Shown here: one piece after another, positions 60,629-64,000 of the stretch
Layout of the letters: every line of letters starts with the position of its first letter
Numbering within the stretch: position 1 is the first letter of the stretch
Source of the DNA: Sclerodactyla briareus
Lineage: Eukaryota; Echinodermata; Holothuroidea; Dendrochirotida; Sclerodactylidae
Direction: 5' to 3'
DNA length: 64,000 nt
Assembly (NCBI GenBank): GCA_026419785.1
Contig: JAODTK010003943.1
Coordinates: 143,644-207,643, forward strand
Program-made: the position numbers and the translations under genes
Notes under the pieces: generated by a model
Database searches by the model: none
What the model saw: the letters and a program-made list of their open reading frames with translations, nothing else
Told to the model about the DNA's origin: nothing

Positions 60629-63600
60629 TTTCCACAGTAATGGGACAGATTTTGATAACGTGGACAGGACGGTCAATGTGGGAACCGGTGGTAAAAAAAA
60701 ACAGGTTTACACAGAAATTTGTTCCCAAATCACAGGCTTGCTACATATTGCTTTATTATTGTCTTTGAACGCCACCCTTTGTCACTGGTCAACACGTGTG
60801 TTTTCTGACACATGTTGTCAACTTTTTTTTTGTAGTGATACTTAGAACATTTGACTAGTACATAGGCACCCACAACCCTCATTCAGTGAGAGTAAGACGA
60901 GCTTGACTGAGAGAGAGCAATAGGGTCTCACTACCTCGCAATCGACCACAGGCGTCTGGAGACGGACCAGGAGGTATCTTACCAGGGTGTCCCTGAAAAA
61001 GGGATCAACCGGGACGCTACATTACGGAAATCATTGAATACCGCAGACAATTGATTTTGTGTGTAGGCCGCGACATGTACAGAGAAGTTGAAAGGACCAT
61101 GGTGTGCATATTCTTTGTTTTTGATATCTTGAACCTCTCCGTCCGTCTTTTACTTCCACTTCAAGTCCTATGCAAATACTTGTCATTCGTCACAAGCCTG
61201 TGGTTAGCACTATTAAAACTCAAGTGTGTGAATCTTCCCAACCAACGCCATTACACTCCTGTGTAATGCCGACCTAGACCCATAGAAGCTTGCTGTGCTC
61301 ATCACCCCAGCACTTTCCCCATGTCTCTCCCCGGCATCTACCCCCCCGACACCCTATTGCCTACAGTACTAGTTCACAATGTCCTGGAAAAACGGCTGCC
61401 TAAACAAACACGGACATTCTGATGATTCCCACAGGTTCTTAAACTCGAATTCGCTCATTAGCCAAATTCCTATTTTGGGCCACAGTACCACCCTAAACTG
61501 TGTGTTCATTGCCCGCTCACTCTTTAACACATTGTGTTCGGGTCCTGCTTTTTTTTTTTCCCACGACCATTTTACACAGTAATGTGTTGTCCCGCGTTTT
61601 TTTTTTTTTTTTTTTTTTGTGTTTTTTTTTTTTTGTGTTTTTTGGGGTGTTTTTTTTGTCCCTCTTTTAATGGACACCCTTTTACCATACCGTCAACACA
61701 CAAACAATCGTGACTTCCAACAGTGTGAGGGGAGCTCTAGGCAAGGTGTTACACTTATGTGTAGATGGACTTCAATGCAACAGAACCTACCTGCACTACT
61801 CAACTAAATGGTGGAGGGGGGGAGAAAGGGAGGGGGAACAAACCCTCAATTAACTACAATCAGAAGTTCCTGTATCACTATTGCAGTATGGGATTTTTTG
61901 CCTCGCAATGTTATCTTTATTACCTGGAAGTTGCTGGATGAATGGTTTTGACCAAATAATGAGTGTTTTGATCAGTAAATATTTGCAAAGCAAACAATTT
62001 GTGTGACATGTGTGAGGCGGACACTTCCTTCAAGTACAATGGTCACGAGAAAAACAACACACAAACCGAATTCACATGATTCTCTCGAAATGTTACAAAT
62101 TGTTGCAAATAGCCCTCGGAATTGCGCAGAACTTCAATAACAGTAAAATGTAGAATTCTGTCCCGAGTAGAGGGACCTCATGAGTCACAAGGGAGTTTTC
62201 TGCTAGATTGCTACTAAAAATATGGCATGCCCGAAAACGCGCCCTGAGCGAAGAGGGCCAGTCAGGGGTCACGTTTTTTTTTTTGCCCCTTCTTGCGGCG
62301 TCCAGGACGCACTGTTAAGTTGTGGACGCCTGAAACCCAATAGCCCCTCGCAAGTGCGTCCACAGTCTCCCCGCACAGACCACAGAATTTATGCTCAGAT
62401 TTTTTTTCATATAGTTAGCCTCATAGGTTTCCAAACTTATTGTAGTGCAATTAAAAAGTGCATAACACAAGGCCTACAACAACAGGACTAGGACAAGTGG
62501 AAGTGCTGCTAGGCTTTCAGTGGGTTGCTAGACTGTTTAGTTTTCACATTCACACCGTACGCTCGGCTAATTATGTCTCTTACTCTGTTAACTTTGGGCG
62601 ATGGGAGTGATATCAATTTCTCTGTATCTTTGGTCACGCACAATTCAAACTAATAATAGTTGTAAGTCTTAGGCCAAATTCTGGTCACGATGTTTTGGGG
62701 GATTGGTTAGGCTATGTTACCATATGCTTTTGTGTCTGAAGTGATAACCTAGGCCTAACCTTGTCTCTCAAGCTCAGCTAGCGACTGTATAGGAATGACT
62801 ACTTCTTGCAAGTTAGGAGTTTATACAACTACTCCACTCCCCCACTACGTCCCTGCAAGTGCCGTCGGACTCTATGCGGATTTTTTTAGGTCTATCTACA
62901 CACCAGATGCTATGCATGTCTGTCTGGTGGGCAGAGGCCTAGGGGCAAGTACCACAGTGCCCTGGGAACTTATAATAATATATCAGGGTGTCAACATAAT
63001 ATCTTAGCTTAGCTCACTCTCTTTTTGGTGTTTTGTTTTGCTGCCAGCGTACAGCGTACGGTACCCTATAGCATTAAACGTGATCTCAGACAACAATGGT
63101 TAGGTATTCAAGGGCTACTTAAGCTACTTAGGATCAAATGATTGCCATTCTGTGAAGAAAACTTCCTTCTGACTCAGATGTCATTAAACAACAAATCACA
63201 TATTACGGGCAAGTAACAGGTGGCAAGCCTATTGTAGCTACTGTTACAAGTGCTCAACAATGGTTTGAACTGATACCTCTTCTTTCAATTATTGGGGGGG
63301 GTCTATTCCTGCAGCTTACTGGCTGTCTATCCTAGAACTATCTTGAAAAATCATGTAGTAGCTGATGGAAGACTTGGCCTTGTCGATGCACTTATGCGAA
63401 AATTTGTTTGGGATTGGGATCACGTCCCATCTTGATTGTGGTTGGCAGGCTCCTGGTCAACTAATATGTCCTAGGCTAGTACATGACAAGCAACATCATG
63501 CCCCTGGCCTGCACTTATGCATTAAGAAATGCTGACTCTAATGATTGGACCCCTTGAAAATAGAGCTGGACCCCTTAGATTCAGATATGTGGGTTTTTAA

Positions 63601-63935
63601 GGGGTCCTAGGTTCGAACTCACTAAATTTTGGGCTGGCGGTACCCCTGGTGCCAGTGTTTTGGGCGTGATTGCGGAGAATCTGTTCAAAAACACTCACAC
63701 TAATTTCGGCACAAAGTTGTGTTTGTTCCTGGAATGTGGAAACGTGCGAGCTGTCGCTGTTCGTCCTTTTCTGGAATATCAACGGTGCGGAATTCTGGCC
63801 AGTGTATTATTTGTGAACTACTGTGGTCAATAAAGCATAACAACCATGCATCACCTGATTTTTGTTGAAGTTAATGGGAGCCTAGAAAAACAGGCCTGTG
63901 AATTTTGAGAAAATCGCATTTCATGACTAATTGTC
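60629..63935. other. Unassigned, probably TRAF7 intron or upstream sequence
   Basis: No further TRAF7 exon was found by reading the minus strand here. Contains long T-runs at 61597-61660. GGTTCGAACTC (63611-63621) resembles a B box without a clear A box. A GC-richer stretch 62222-62350 is not recognised. Confidence 0.35.
61597..61660. repeat. T-rich run (T22 and following)
   Basis: T22 followed by shorter T-runs separated by GTG and GGGGTG. Confidence 0.95.
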
Positions 63936-64000
63936 TTAAAGGACAACTGCAGGCTTGTTTATTAGAAGCTAATATAATATGTCTAAGGTGCAAACTGAAC
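63936..64000. mobile_element. TTAA-MITE family copy, cut by window end
   Basis: TTAA (63936-63939) then AGGACAACTGCAGGCTTG, the intact terminal repeat with its target site. The following GAAGCTAATATAATAT resembles the 5' interior of the complete element, but only about 60 bp are present, so orientation is uncertain. Confidence 0.7.

Noticed and set aside
63611..63621. GGTTCGAACTC as a tRNA or SINE B box
   Set aside because: No A box upstream; isolated match.

Overview
The window looks like a piece of a metazoan nuclear genome. It is AT-rich, almost free of long open frames, dense in decayed dispersed repeats, minisatellites, microsatellites and long homopolymer runs, and has spliced exons with canonical GT/AG borders. 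No bacterial gene organisation is visible. The repeat style suggests a marine invertebrate, perhaps a deuterostome such as an echinoderm, but that is inference.

Only one gene is recognised with confidence: the 3' end of a TRAF7 orthologue on the minus strand. Three coding exons are seen: 59323-59453 (penultimate WD40 blade), 58003-58122 (last blade) and a 12-nt terminal coding exon at 56600-56611 giving V-W-H-stop. The 5' part of the gene (RING, TRAF zinc fingers, coiled coil, earlier blades) must lie beyond position 64000. TRAF7 is an E3 ubiquitin ligase and signalling scaffold.

Layout. 551-1560: ~280-bp direct repeats ending in a hairpin. 1725-4897: a 3.2-kb, ~49-bp-period minisatellite. 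6.8-8.4 kb and 10.7-11.5 kb: decayed dispersed repeats and G-run-associated repeats. 12.9-16.4 kb: more dispersed repeats. 17.7-18.2 kb: an unidentified minus-strand exon pair. 19.4-20.1 and 23.5-24.4 kb: two copies of a modular ~160-bp repeat. 24392-27333: a ~1.47-kb tandem duplication with oddly mosaic identity. 27.9-28.8 kb: a MITE copy and a tRNA-derived SINE. 31.1-31.4 and 41.3-42.2 kb: two decayed LINE fragments. 35.6-36.8 kb: a MITE copy broken by nested repeats. 38.7-40.6 kb: a coding-like but broken minus-strand stretch. 44-45 kb: dispersed repeats. 46.8-47.1 kb: a ~50-bp minisatellite. 52831-53426: a complete 596-bp MITE with terminal inverted repeats and TTAA target duplications. 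56.6-59.5 kb: TRAF7, with a MITE copy just upstream of one of its exons. 60.4-60.6 kb: an inverted-repeat cluster. 63940-64000: the edge of another MITE copy.

The most interesting unlabelled system is the TTAA-flanked MITE family (five copies, one complete, one nested, one beside a TRAF7 splice acceptor). All alignments were made by eye, so percent identities are not given.
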